A DNA stretch of 64,000 nt from Runella salmonicolor (lineage in GTDB: Bacteria; Bacteroidota; Bacteroidia; Cytophagales; Spirosomataceae): positions 62,001 through 126,000 of the forward strand of contig NZ_JAMZEL010000013.1 of the NCBI RefSeq assembly GCF_024158025.1, in the 5' to 3' direction. Of the stretch, positions 24,668-33,631 are shown piece by piece; positions within the stretch are counted from its first letter, which is position 1, and each line of letters begins with the position of its first letter. Position numbers and translations under genes: made by a program. The notes under the pieces are model-generated. The model was given only the letters and a program-made list of their open reading frames with translations, was not told the DNA's origin and did no database searches.

Positions 24668-27600
24668 ATGTTACGCTTTTTTTATTGTATTCTATATGTT
24701 GCACTTGCAGGTCTGGGTTTAGCCTGTGGAAATGACAAAACGCTTTTTAGCAGGGTACCAGTGAGTGAGTCGGGCATTGATTTTTCCAATCGGATTCGAG
24801 AAAATGATACGCTCAATATCTTAGATTTTGAATACATCTATAACGGTGGAGGCGTGGGGATTGCCGATATGAATGGCGATAGCTTGCCCGATGTGTTGTT
24901 TTCTGGAAATCAGGCTGATAGCCGCATTTACCTCAATCGAGGTAATATGAAATTTGAAGACATCAGTAAGAAAGCGGGGATTTCCAACGTAGGCCGCTGG
25001 TGTTCTGGAATAAGCTTGGTAGACATCAACGCCGACGGCCGAATGGATATTTATTTGACTTCTACGGCCAAAAAAGCAGAAACGCAACGCGCAAACCTGC
25101 TCTTTGTTAATCAGGGTAACAACGCCGAAGGTATTCCGACTTTTAAAGAAATGGCCGAAGAATATGGCATCGCCGATAAAGGTTACTCCATGAATGCCGC
25201 CTTTTTTGACTACGACAACGACGGAGATTTGGACGTATATATTTTGACCAATACCCTCGAAAGCAACCCCAATCAATACCACGAGAAACTTCGCGACGGC
25301 TCTTCGCCAACCACCGACCGACTTTATCGCTGCGAATGGAATGACAGCCTTAGCCATCCTGTTTATACCAACGTGTCCAAAGAAGCGGGTATTCAAATCG
25401 AAGGTTTTGGCCTCGGGGTTAATATTTGTGATTTTAACCGTGATGGATTCAAAGATATTTATGTTACGAACGATTATTTGTCGGACGATTTACTGTATAT
25501 AAACAATGGTAATGGCACTTTTAGTGACAAAGCAGCCTCGTACTTTAAGCATACCAGTACCACCGCGATGGGCAACGATATTGCCGACATCAACAACGAC
25601 GGATTGATGGATGTGATAGCCGTTGATATGTTGCCAAAAGATAATACCCGTAAAAAACAATTAATGGGCCCCAACAGCTATCAGGCCTATTTGAACAATG
25701 ACTTGTTCGGATTTAATCACCAATACGGACGAAATACCCTTCAACTCAACATGGGCAATAAGCCCGGAACCAACGAGCCCGCGTTTGCTGAAATCAGTCT
25801 TTTAGCCAATGTTGCCCAAACGGATTGGAGTTGGACGCCATTACTCGTTGATTTTGACCATGACGGATGGCGTGATTTGATTGTCACCAATGGCTTCCCA
25901 CGCGACGTAACTGACCGTGATTTTGCGCAATTTCGCGCGCAAAGCAGTTCGGTTGCTTCCAAAGAATACATTCTTGGGGAAATTCCCGAGGTCAAAATTC
26001 CCAACTTTGCCTTTAAAAATAAAGGAGATTTGACGTTTGAAGATGTTTCGGAAAAATGGGGGCTTAATCAGGCTTCTTTTACCAACGGAGCCGCCTATGC
26101 AGATCTTGACCTCGACGGTGACCTTGATATTGTTTCCAACAACATAAATGACTCCGCTTTTGTATACCGCAATAATTTGTCAGAATCACATCCCGAAAAA
26201 GCCAATTACCTGCGCATAGGTTTTAAAGGTTCGAGAAAAAACGTACAGGGTTTGGGCGCTGGCGTAGAGCTCTATTATGGCAAAGGGCTGGTACAGGTGT
26301 ATGAACATTCGCCCTACCGGGGGTACTTATCGACCGTTGAGCCGATTGCCCACTTTGGACTTGGTGAACATACCCAAATAGACTCGGCAGTAGTGGTTTG
26401 GCCCAACGGCAAAAAACAGACGTTGAAAAATCTGAAAGCCAATCAAACAGTGTACGTTTCGGAAGCCAGTGCTACCCAAATCAATACTCCTGTGCAGTCA
26501 AACCCGCGTTATTTGTTCAATGAATTGAATGATTCTCTGAATATCAAATGGACGCACCAAGAGCCTGAATATATTGATTTTAACGGACAAAAATTACTGC
26601 CCCATAAGCTGTCGCAGTACCCGCCAGCGGTATCGGCAGGCGATATAAATGGCGACGGCTTAGATGATTTCTTTGTGGGAGGCTCACGGCAAAACAAGGG
26701 TAAATTCTTTGTGCAAAATCCCAACGGGACGTTCAATATCAGTGATTTACTGCCTGGTGTTGAGGGGCCTGATAAAACCTCAGAGGACATGGGAACGCTG
26801 CTTTTTGACGCCGATGGCGATGGCGACCTCGACCTCTACATTGCGAGTGGAGCCAACGAATTGCGAAGCAATGACGCTGGCTACCAAGACCGATTATACA
26901 TCAACGACGGAAAAGGAAAGTATCAATTGGCCGAGGGTGCTATTCCGTCGATTTTGGCCAGTAAGTCGTGTGTACGCGCGGCTGATTATGACCATGACGG
27001 CGATTTGGATTTATATGTGGCGGGGCGTGTGGAGCCTGATCACTACCCCAAACCTGTAAGTAGTTTTATTCTACGAAATGACACTTCTCCTAACCAAGCG
27101 CCCAAATTCACCGATGTTACGCCCCAAATTGCCCCTGCATTAACCAATCTTGGTTTGGCTTGTGATGCGTTGTGGACTGATTATGACAACGATGGCTGGG
27201 TGGATTTGCTTATTGCGGGAGAATGGATGCCGCTGACACTATTGAAAAATACGAAAGGAAAATTTACGGTTTTACATTCCGCTTTGGATACTCAAACAGG
27301 TTTTTGGGGTAGTTTGGCCGGAGGTGATTTTGACGGTGACGGCGATACGGACTACATTGCAGGCAATCTGGGATTAAACGCGCTCACCAAAGCTTCAGAT
27401 GCTTATCCAATTAGTATCATGGCGGGCGATTTTAACCAAGATGGTATGTATGATGCCATTCCGTTCATTTACTTTCCAGACGCCGAAAACAAGCTGATTC
27501 GGGTTCCTTTTCATGGACGTGAGGATGTAATCAAACAGTTTATCCAGACACGGGCGCGTTTTCAGACGTACAAAGATTTTGCGAAAGCAACCTACGATAA

Positions 27601-28219
27601 TCTATTGACGGAAGAGGAACGCAAAAAAGCGCTGAAACTAGATGCCAACTATTGCCCGTCAGTCTACGTTGAAAACACGGGCAATGGCACCTTCAAAACC
27701 AAGCCCCTGCCGACCCTCGCGCAGCTATCACCCATCAACGGGATGATTGTGGAAGATTTTGACAAAGACGGTCACTTGGATGTATTGCTCGTGGCCAATG
27801 ATTTTGGAAATGAAACCAGTACAGGCCGCTACGATGCTTCTAATGGCTTGATGCTCAAAGGAAATGGGAAAGGAGATTTTGCGCCGCTTACCCAAGCCAT
27901 TACGGGTTTTTATGTGCCTGGCAATGCCAAAGGATTGGCCCAAATGGCAAGCTCTGATGGTCGTAGAATGGTGATTGCAACCCAAAACCGAGGGCCTTTG
28001 AAAGTGTTTGGACAGGCAACCGCTCCCATGAAATGGCTGCCGCTGCAAGCCAATGACGCTTATGCACTCATCCAAACCAACGACGGTAAGACCCATCGCC
28101 AAGAACTATACTATGGGGCTTCTTTTCTATCGCAATCTGTTCGTAAATTACCCCTGACGGGTCGGGAGAAATCGGTAGAGATTGTTGATTTTAGAGGTAA
28201 AAAACGGAAAGCATATTAA
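24668..28219 (+). CDS. FG-GAP/VCBS repeat lipoprotein with ASPIC/UnbV domain
   Basis: Outer-surface lipoprotein of 1183 residues. The start at 24668 places a lipobox LGLAC at Cys20. An open frame reaches back to a TTG at 24617, but it adds only a hydrophobic tail. About thirteen calcium-binding DxDxDG loops mark FG-GAP/VCBS beta-propellers in two blocks, for example DINADGRMDIYL, DYDNDGDLDVYIL and DADGDGDLDLYIA. Between the blocks (about 520-590) is an ASPIC/UnbV domain (VQGLGAGVELYYGKGL, HFGLGEHTQIDSAVVVWPNG). CRTAC1-type proteins of this layout accompany SusC/SusD pairs in Cytophagales. A binding or cell-surface role is likely, with no enzyme activity visible. It sits between terminators on its own. 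Confidence 0.9.
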   Translation: MLRFFYCILYVALAGLGLACGNDKTLFSRVPVSESGIDFSNRIRENDTLNILDFEYIYNGGGVGIADMNGDSLPDVLFSGNQADSRIYLNRGNMKFEDISKKAGISNVGRWCSGISLVDINADGRMDIYLTSTAKKAETQRANLLFVNQGNNAEGIPTFKEMAEEYGIADKGYSMNAAFFDYDNDGDLDVYILTNTLESNPNQYHEKLRDGSSPTTDRLYRCEWNDSLSHPVYTNVSKEAGIQIEGFGLGVNICDFNRDGFKDIYVTNDYLSDDLLYINNGNGTFSDKAASYFKHTSTTAMGNDIADINNDGLMDVIAVDMLPKDNTRKKQLMGPNSYQAYLNNDLFGFNHQYGRNTLQLNMGNKPGTNEPAFAEISLLANVAQTDWSWTPLLVDFDHDGWRDLIVTNGFPRDVTDRDFAQFRAQSSSVASKEYILGEIPEVKIPNFAFKNKGDLTFEDVSEKWGLNQASFTNGAAYADLDLDGDLDIVSNNINDSAFVYRNNLSESHPEKANYLRIGFKGSRKNVQGLGAGVELYYGKGLVQVYEHSPYRGYLSTVEPIAHFGLGEHTQIDSAVVVWPNGKKQTLKNLKANQTVYVSEASATQINTPVQSNPRYLFNELNDSLNIKWTHQEPEYIDFNGQKLLPHKLSQYPPAVSAGDINGDGLDDFFVGGSRQNKGKFFVQNPNGTFNISDLLPGVEGPDKTSEDMGTLLFDADGDGDLDLYIASGANELRSNDAGYQDRLYINDGKGKYQLAEGAIPSILASKSCVRAADYDHDGDLDLYVAGRVEPDHYPKPVSSFILRNDTSPNQAPKFTDVTPQIAPALTNLGLACDALWTDYDNDGWVDLLIAGEWMPLTLLKNTKGKFTVLHSALDTQTGFWGSLAGGDFDGDGDTDYIAGNLGLNALTKASDAYPISIMAGDFNQDGMYDAIPFIYFPDAENKLIRVPFHGREDVIKQFIQTRARFQTYKDFAKATYDNLLTEEERKKALKLDANYCPSVYVENTGNGTFKTKPLPTLAQLSPINGMIVEDFDKDGHLDVLLVANDFGNETSTGRYDASNGLMLKGNGKGDFAPLTQAITGFYVPGNAKGLAQMASSDGRRMVIATQNRGPLKVFGQATAPMKWLPLQANDAYALIQTNDGKTHRQELYYGASFLSQSVRKLPLTGREKSVEIVDFRGKKRKAY

Positions 28220-28236
28220 TCGTGTCTTTATCTTCC

Positions 28237-28278
28237 TAACAATAACGGTCGCCCATTTTTGGGCGACCGTTATTGTTA
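28237..28278. terminator. 18-bp perfect hairpin between convergent genes
   Basis: An exact 18-base stem (28237-28254 with 28261-28278) is separated by a six-base loop ATTTTT. It lies between the rightward ASPIC protein and the leftward SusD gene and serves as a shared terminator. Confidence 0.82.
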
Positions 28279-28314
28279 TAGACTTTTGGAGCTGTTTTTA
28301 GAAATTCAACTCAA

Positions 28315-30003
28315 TTAATACCCAGCATTCTGTTTCAAATACCCAGGAATGTTGGAGGCCCCGTCAATGGCAGTTTGCGGAATCGGGAACACCCGCTTGT
28401 TTTTGTCGGTGTTGGTTTTTTCGGTCCAAGTACCTTCGTATTTGCCAAAACGAATCATATCAGTCCGGCGGAGCATTTCCCAGTAGAACTCAAATCCACG
28501 CTCGCGGAATAACAGATCGAGTGTCATGCTGGTAAGCGCGGGCGCAGGAGTGGTGGCCGTTCTAGCGGCTCTGACGAGGTTTACGTCGGCAAGGGCACTT
28601 GCGGCATCGTTGCTTTTGCGCAATTTGGCTTCGGCCCGCATCAAGTATACATCGGCCAAACGCAAGATGATGATGTCGGCTTCGCCGAAGTTACGTCCAC
28701 TCACCGATTTTTTGCTGAATTCGTATTTTTCAACGCGGTAGCCTGTATTGTAGTTACTTCCGGCTACGGTAAAGTCAATCTGCTCCGTAAAATCAACCGC
28801 CAGTGTAGGTTTATTACGAGTATCATGAAAAAGTTTGCCCACCTTCATTTTACCGTCGGGACATTTCAAAAACACCCCGTTTCTTCTGATAAGGCCATAT
28901 TGCTGCCCGCGCAAAATTCCCCGGTTGATATTGAAGTTTTCGGCCGCTACGCAAGAGTCAGCGGGGTTTGAATAAATGCTCAAATTTTGCTTATAAAACC
29001 TCGGGTCTGCTGCTGCAGGGTCTTTGGGTGCATTGGCCGTTACCCACGTTCTGTAGAAATCAGGGGTGATGCCTGGTCCATCCGTACCGTTGGCGTTTGG
29101 ATAAGCAGGAAGCGGAAACTGGTCGCCTGAAAGCGAGAAATAAGCCATCCGGTTGTGCCCGTTCAAATCGGCCCGCTGGTCTACCGCAAAAATCAATTCT
29201 TTGTTGTTGTGGTTATCGTCGTTGAAAAGTGAGAAATAATCCCTTGACAACTGATACATACCTGAATTGATGATTTTATCGCTGTACTCAACGACTTTAT
29301 CCATGTCTTCGAGCTTAAAGGTAAATTGAGCGGCATACGGGTCGCGGTACACGGCGGCGTTTAGATACAAACGGGCCAAAAGTCCCCAAACGACTCCTTT
29401 AGAAATGCGGCCAGGGCCCACGTTAGGATCGACCAAGGGTTCGATGGCAAGAAGTTCGCTTTTGATATATTCAACGGCCTCTTCGCCCCGGATGATTTTG
29501 GAGTTTTCGCCCAAATCATCTTTGACGAACACCAATCCAAACATATCAAGGGTCAGCATCGAATAATAAGCGCGCATACCTCTTGCTTCGGCCAAAAAGG
29601 TTTTTGCCGAGGGGTCATTGAGGGTTGGTAACGAATTGATGGCGGTAATGGAGCGTGACATTCCCTGCAAAATCAAATTCCAAGTGTTACGGATGTTGGG
29701 GTCGGTACTTGTATGTGTGTGCTGGTGCATGGCCAGATAGATACCATTGTCACCCCAATCGGTGCCGCCTCGGTAGGGGAGAATGGCCTCGTCGGTCGAG
29801 ATTTCTTGCAGGGCAAAATAGTTGGTATGCTGAAAAATATTGGGCAACAATGCATACACGGGTGAGATGATTCCTTCGGCAGCTTGCTTGTCAGAAAGTC
29901 CCGATGCCGAGGCTTCGTCCAACACAATTTCGTTCAGATTGGTACAACTGTTGAGCACCATGAGCCCAACGGTTGTCACTAATATAGATAGTTTCTTTTT
30001 CAT
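28315..30003 (-). CDS. SusD/RagB-family surface lipoprotein (pair 2)
   Basis: SusD homologue of 562 residues, a surface lipoprotein with lipobox VLNSC (Cys20). Family motifs include AEARGMRAYYSMLTLDMFG, RLADVYLMRAEAKLRKS and LFRERGFEFYWEMLRRTDMIRFG near the C-terminus, ending in PGYLKQNAGY. It follows its SusC by 11 bases. Sequence differs clearly from the SusD of pairs 1 and 3 (no adjacent-cysteine segment), so it probably binds a different ligand. Confidence 0.92.
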   Translation of the reverse strand: MKKKLSILVTTVGLMVLNSCTNLNEIVLDEASASGLSDKQAAEGIISPVYALLPNIFQHTNYFALQEISTDEAILPYRGGTDWGDNGIYLAMHQHTHTSTDPNIRNTWNLILQGMSRSITAINSLPTLNDPSAKTFLAEARGMRAYYSMLTLDMFGLVFVKDDLGENSKIIRGEEAVEYIKSELLAIEPLVDPNVGPGRISKGVVWGLLARLYLNAAVYRDPYAAQFTFKLEDMDKVVEYSDKIINSGMYQLSRDYFSLFNDDNHNNKELIFAVDQRADLNGHNRMAYFSLSGDQFPLPAYPNANGTDGPGITPDFYRTWVTANAPKDPAAADPRFYKQNLSIYSNPADSCVAAENFNINRGILRGQQYGLIRRNGVFLKCPDGKMKVGKLFHDTRNKPTLAVDFTEQIDFTVAGSNYNTGYRVEKYEFSKKSVSGRNFGEADIIILRLADVYLMRAEAKLRKSNDAASALADVNLVRAARTATTPAPALTSMTLDLLFRERGFEFYWEMLRRTDMIRFGKYEGTWTEKTNTDKNKRVFPIPQTAIDGASNIPGYLKQNAGY

Positions 30004-30014
30004 CGTTCTTAATG

Positions 30015-33000
30015 TTAAAATGTAACGTTCAAACCAAAAATGAGCGATTTGGCTTTGGGATAACTCAAGTAATCAATACCGTAGGACGAAATTCCGTTGA
30101 TGGTCCGGTCGGTGTTTACTTCGGGGTCGTACCCATCATATTTAGTAATTACGAATAGGTTTTGGGCCGTGGCCGAAACCCGAATCCCCGCAATCCATTT
30201 GTTGATTCCCAACGCTTTGGTGTTGAGGTTATACCCCAATGAAAGGTTGTTTAATCGGAAAAATGCGCCGTCTTTCAAATAACGTGTCGAAACGGGTGCT
30301 GCATTGTTGACCGACTCATTGGCCGCCGCAATTGCCTCGGCGGTAGTGTTGATTCCTTTCGATAATCTCAGTTTATAAAAGTTTGCGTTGGCAGTGTTGT
30401 CATAGATTTTGTTTCCCGACACACCATTAAAGTTAGCTACTAAATCAAGACCTTTGTAGGCAATGCTACCGTTGAAGTTGAATTGTTTTGTGGGTAAAGC
30501 ACTGCCAGCCGTTACGCGGTCTTTATCGGTCACGATACCGTCGCCGTCGGCATCCAAATAGGTACTGATTCCTTTGTCGTCAAAACCAGTGAATTGTTTC
30601 AAATAAAACGTACCGATGGGCTGGTCATTGATGTAGCCGTTGATGGTGGCTGAAGTTAGCCCCGAACCAGAAGCCGAGCCAGAAGGGATAACTGAGTATG
30701 GAGAATTGGTTACGTTGTTTTTGATAAACGTAACGTTACCTCCAATGTCAAACCGCAATCCGTTTGTCCCGATGTGGCGGTAGTTTAATTCTAACTCCAA
30801 ACCTTGGTTTTTGATGGTCATGTCGGCTACATTGGTCCAGAAAGTACCTGCGGGCTGAACGGGGTCAGCGGGGATTACTTCCAACAAAATATTGTTGGAT
30901 AGTTTGGTGAAATAGTCGATTGTACCCGACAATGCCCCGTTGAACAACCCAAAATCAAGCCCTACGTCGGTCTGTGTTGATACTTCCCACTGAATGTTGG
31001 GATTGGCTAGTCGAGAGTAAGAAGTGCCGGGAGCGTAGGCACCTGTGGGGTACAAAGGATAGCTGGTGGTACCTGATACCTGTGATGTAAACAAGGCTTG
31101 GGTAATTTTGGAAGGGATTTCTTGGTTACCGGTTTTTCCCCAACCCGCGCGCAGTTTCAAATCACTAAATGGCAATGATTTTAGGAACTCTTCCTCCGAA
31201 AGTCTCCAACCTAATGAGAACGAAGGGAAAATTCCGTATTTATTATTAGAGCCGAATTTAGAAGACCCGTCGGCCCGTACCGTGGCCGTCATCAAATAGC
31301 GGTCTTTGTATTGGTAGTTTACCCGCGAGAAGAATGATTGCAACTCGTTGACCACGGCATAACCGCCCGGTTTGTTGTTGGCCAATGTCAATTCTTGTCC
31401 AAGTCCTGGATTGTAAATCGGTTCGATGCCCGAAATCGGGAATTTATTGATGCTGTTGTTACGGCCCTGAACAAATATTTTCTGGTACGAATGTCCTACC
31501 AACGCCGAGAGACTATGGTCGGTTTGGTTCAACGTATAGGTCAGATAGTTTTCAATCAGCTTGTTGTTGTTGTAAGTATAGATGGTTTCGAGGCGTCCAT
31601 CTTGCAAAGGCACTGCGTTGGGCAAAGACTGCAAATCACGCACGGAATTGGAGTTGTCGATACCAAAGTTGAGTTTGTACACCAAGCCTTTGATGATGGT
31701 AAACGAAGGAGAAATGTTACCAATCACCCGGTTGATTTTGGTTATATCTTTTTCCAATTTCAAAGTAATCAATGGATTCACTCCGCTGGCGTATCTGAAA
31801 GGCTCGCCGTTGGTATCATACGCAGGGTACGTAGGGTTGGCTGAAATAGCGCCACCCAACATTGCCCCAAACGGTGGGCGCTCATTTTGGGTATAACTTG
31901 CGTTCAAATTTACGTCAATGCTCAGGCGGTCGTTCAGTAATTTTTGGTTTACGTTGATACGGCCTGTATAGCGGTTGAGTTGGTTGTTTTTCAAGATACC
32001 TTCTTGGTTCTGTAAGCCCAACGAAGCATAGTACGTCAGTTTGTCGGCACCACCTCCAAAAGATAAGTTGTGGTTTTGTGTATAGGCCGTTCTGGTCACT
32101 TCTTTCTGCCAGTCGGTATTCGCTTTCAAATCTTCCAACACGCCGCCTACTGCTGGCACCTGCTTACGGTATTCATCAGCCGTAAACACATCCAATGCCC
32201 GAGCCATGGTGGAGATTCCGACGTTTGAGGAAAAAGTAAGGCTTGAAAAACCCGCTTTCCCTTTTTTTGTCGTAATCAACACCACGCCATTTGCGCCCCG
32301 TGAACCGTAAATGGCGGTTGCTGAAGCATCTTTTAGCACGTCGATGGACTCAATATCCTGCGGGTTAAGAAATGTCAGTGGGTTGGTGGCCCCCCCCGTG
32401 CTGGAGTTGTCTAATGCCATACCATCAATCACAAAAAGAGGAGTACTGCCCGTGCGTACACCGCCTGGCCCTCTGATAGTGATGGACTGCGCCCCGCCTG
32501 GCTCACCGCTGGCGGAGGTGACATTGACTCCCGCTACTTTTCCTTGCAAAAGCTGCTCGGGCGAGTTGATGATTCCTTTGTTGAAATCGGTGGTTTTGAG
32601 GGATTTTACCGAGCCAGTCATGTCTTTTTTGGTGGTGCTTCCGTAGCCGATAACGACCACCTGCGCCAAATCGGAGGCGCTAGATTTGAGCGCAACGTCT
32701 ACGGCATTGCGGGCACCCACAACGATTTCCATTTTTTCATAACCGATAAAACCAATGACCAATACGGCTTTATCATCGGGTACAGACAGTGTGTAGTTTC
32801 CGTTTGCGTCGGTGTTGGTTCCGCGTTGCGTGCCTTTAATCACGACGCTACAGCCCGCCAAAGGCTCACTGGTAGTGGCATCGGTGACACGGCCCGTTAC
32901 GGTTTTGTCGGTGGTTTTTACCACAGAAGGAGCGGAGGCGCTTGTTATCTGAGGAGTGGCAATCATAGCTCCCCCTACCAACAACGACCATAACAGCCAC

Positions 33001-33032
33001 TTCGGGGACCTCAAGTTGTAGATATTGTTCAT
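30015..33032 (-). CDS. SusC-like TonB-linked outer-membrane transporter (pair 2)
   Basis: SusC/RagA transporter of 1005 residues from the ATG at 33032 (MNNIYNLRSPKW). An open stretch to 33071 has little signal-peptide character. The signal region includes LLVGGAMIATPQITSASA. The regulatory-like N-domain (VTGRVTDATTSEPLAGCSV), the plug (VVIGYGSTTKKDMTG, LLQGKVAGVNV, GSRGANGVVLITTKKG) and the barrel are complete, ending SLIFGLNVTF. The plug signature VIGYG is shared with pair 4 and differs from pairs 1 and 3. The gene upstream of it has a distinctive tandem 22-base repeat (33095-33138). Confidence 0.93.
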   Translation of the reverse strand: MNNIYNLRSPKWLLWSLLVGGAMIATPQITSASAPSVVKTTDKTVTGRVTDATTSEPLAGCSVVIKGTQRGTNTDANGNYTLSVPDDKAVLVIGFIGYEKMEIVVGARNAVDVALKSSASDLAQVVVIGYGSTTKKDMTGSVKSLKTTDFNKGIINSPEQLLQGKVAGVNVTSASGEPGGAQSITIRGPGGVRTGSTPLFVIDGMALDNSSTGGATNPLTFLNPQDIESIDVLKDASATAIYGSRGANGVVLITTKKGKAGFSSLTFSSNVGISTMARALDVFTADEYRKQVPAVGGVLEDLKANTDWQKEVTRTAYTQNHNLSFGGGADKLTYYASLGLQNQEGILKNNQLNRYTGRINVNQKLLNDRLSIDVNLNASYTQNERPPFGAMLGGAISANPTYPAYDTNGEPFRYASGVNPLITLKLEKDITKINRVIGNISPSFTIIKGLVYKLNFGIDNSNSVRDLQSLPNAVPLQDGRLETIYTYNNNKLIENYLTYTLNQTDHSLSALVGHSYQKIFVQGRNNSINKFPISGIEPIYNPGLGQELTLANNKPGGYAVVNELQSFFSRVNYQYKDRYLMTATVRADGSSKFGSNNKYGIFPSFSLGWRLSEEEFLKSLPFSDLKLRAGWGKTGNQEIPSKITQALFTSQVSGTTSYPLYPTGAYAPGTSYSRLANPNIQWEVSTQTDVGLDFGLFNGALSGTIDYFTKLSNNILLEVIPADPVQPAGTFWTNVADMTIKNQGLELELNYRHIGTNGLRFDIGGNVTFIKNNVTNSPYSVIPSGSASGSGLTSATINGYINDQPIGTFYLKQFTGFDDKGISTYLDADGDGIVTDKDRVTAGSALPTKQFNFNGSIAYKGLDLVANFNGVSGNKIYDNTANANFYKLRLSKGINTTAEAIAAANESVNNAAPVSTRYLKDGAFFRLNNLSLGYNLNTKALGINKWIAGIRVSATAQNLFVITKYDGYDPEVNTDRTINGISSYGIDYLSYPKAKSLIFGLNVTF

Positions 33033-33088
33033 ATAATAAACAGTTATTTGTTTGTAAATAAAGCTTTGCAAAGGTCAGGCTCACCCGT

Positions 33089-33138
33089 TAACAAATTGTT
33101 ACGTGAGCATTATCGAATTGTTACGTGAGCATTATCGA
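33089..33138. repeat. tandem 22-base direct repeat with inverted repeat
   Basis: The unit ATTGTTACGTGAGCATTATCGA occurs exactly twice in a row at 33095-33116 and 33117-33138, a period of about two helical turns. The first unit overlaps a short inverted repeat TAACAA-A-TTGTTA (33089-33101). It is about 60 bases upstream of the SusC pair 2 start (33032), and points to a regulator-binding site. Confidence 0.6.
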
Positions 33139-33179
33139 ACCATTATGTTTAGCAATGGTAAAATTTAGATAAGCGTAAA

Positions 33180-33332
33180 ATGAACTCCTCGAAAATTTTA
33201 AAGAAGGGATTCTATAAAAAAGAGGAGAACGCCGAAGCACTGAATGAAGGAGAAGAAAAAGGTAAAACGTTAATCATAGGGTATTGCGATTATGAATTAG
33301 ATGGAGAAAGGAAGGTAATTTCGGTACAATAG
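33180..33332 (+). CDS. small orphan ORF, 50 residues
   Basis: An ATG at 33180 opens 50 codons ending in TAG at 33330-33332. The peptide is highly charged (NSSKILKKGFYKKEENAEAL, later ending ERKVISVQ) and has no signal, membrane segment or recognised family. It lies 41 bases after the tandem repeat. It may be a small cytoplasmic protein or a fragment of a decayed gene; no start-site support is visible beyond ATG. Confidence 0.3.
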   Translation: MNSSKILKKGFYKKEENAEALNEGEEKGKTLIIGYCDYELDGERKVISVQ

Positions 33333-33566
33333 TATAATTGAATTTTTTAAATAAAAAATATGATTGGCATCAATGGCTATGCAAACGTTTGAAATTGTAG
33401 AATAAACCGAATGCTCTCAACTTTGATTTCAGAGTAAAGGTAGAATGAACTGATAATAATAGCTGAAAATGTTTAATGTATAGATAAATCCCTGAAAGGG
33501 CAGGACAAACAAAGACTTTTTGGTTTTTATTTTTTTGAAATAATTCAAGTAAAAATGTTGCTTATG

Positions 33567-33582
33567 CTTGCTTTAAAGCAAG
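33567..33582. promoter_or_regulatory. 16-base perfect palindrome upstream of SusC pair 3
   Basis: CTTGCTTTAAAGCAAG is a perfect 16-base inverted repeat without a loop, located 50 bases before the SusC start at 33632. This is the position expected for an operator near or downstream of the promoter. The regulator is unknown. Confidence 0.45.
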
Positions 33583-33631
33583 GTTACAGTTTTACTGTGC
33601 CGTTTAGCTCACTTAATTTATCTAACAAAAC

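Larger units (their letters stand above)
33033..33631. other. divergent spacer between SusC pairs 2 and 3
   Basis: About 600 bases separate the oppositely directed SusC genes. It carries a two-unit tandem repeat (33095-33138), a 50-codon ORF (33180-33332) and a 16-base palindrome close to the right-hand SusC (33567-33582). No promoter with a full TTTG/TAnnTTTG match was found. The rest is AT-rich without further visible structure. Confidence 0.6.

Noticed and set aside
33095..33138. Tandem 22-base repeat as a CRISPR array
   Set aside because: Only two directly adjacent copies, no spacers and no cas genes in the window.
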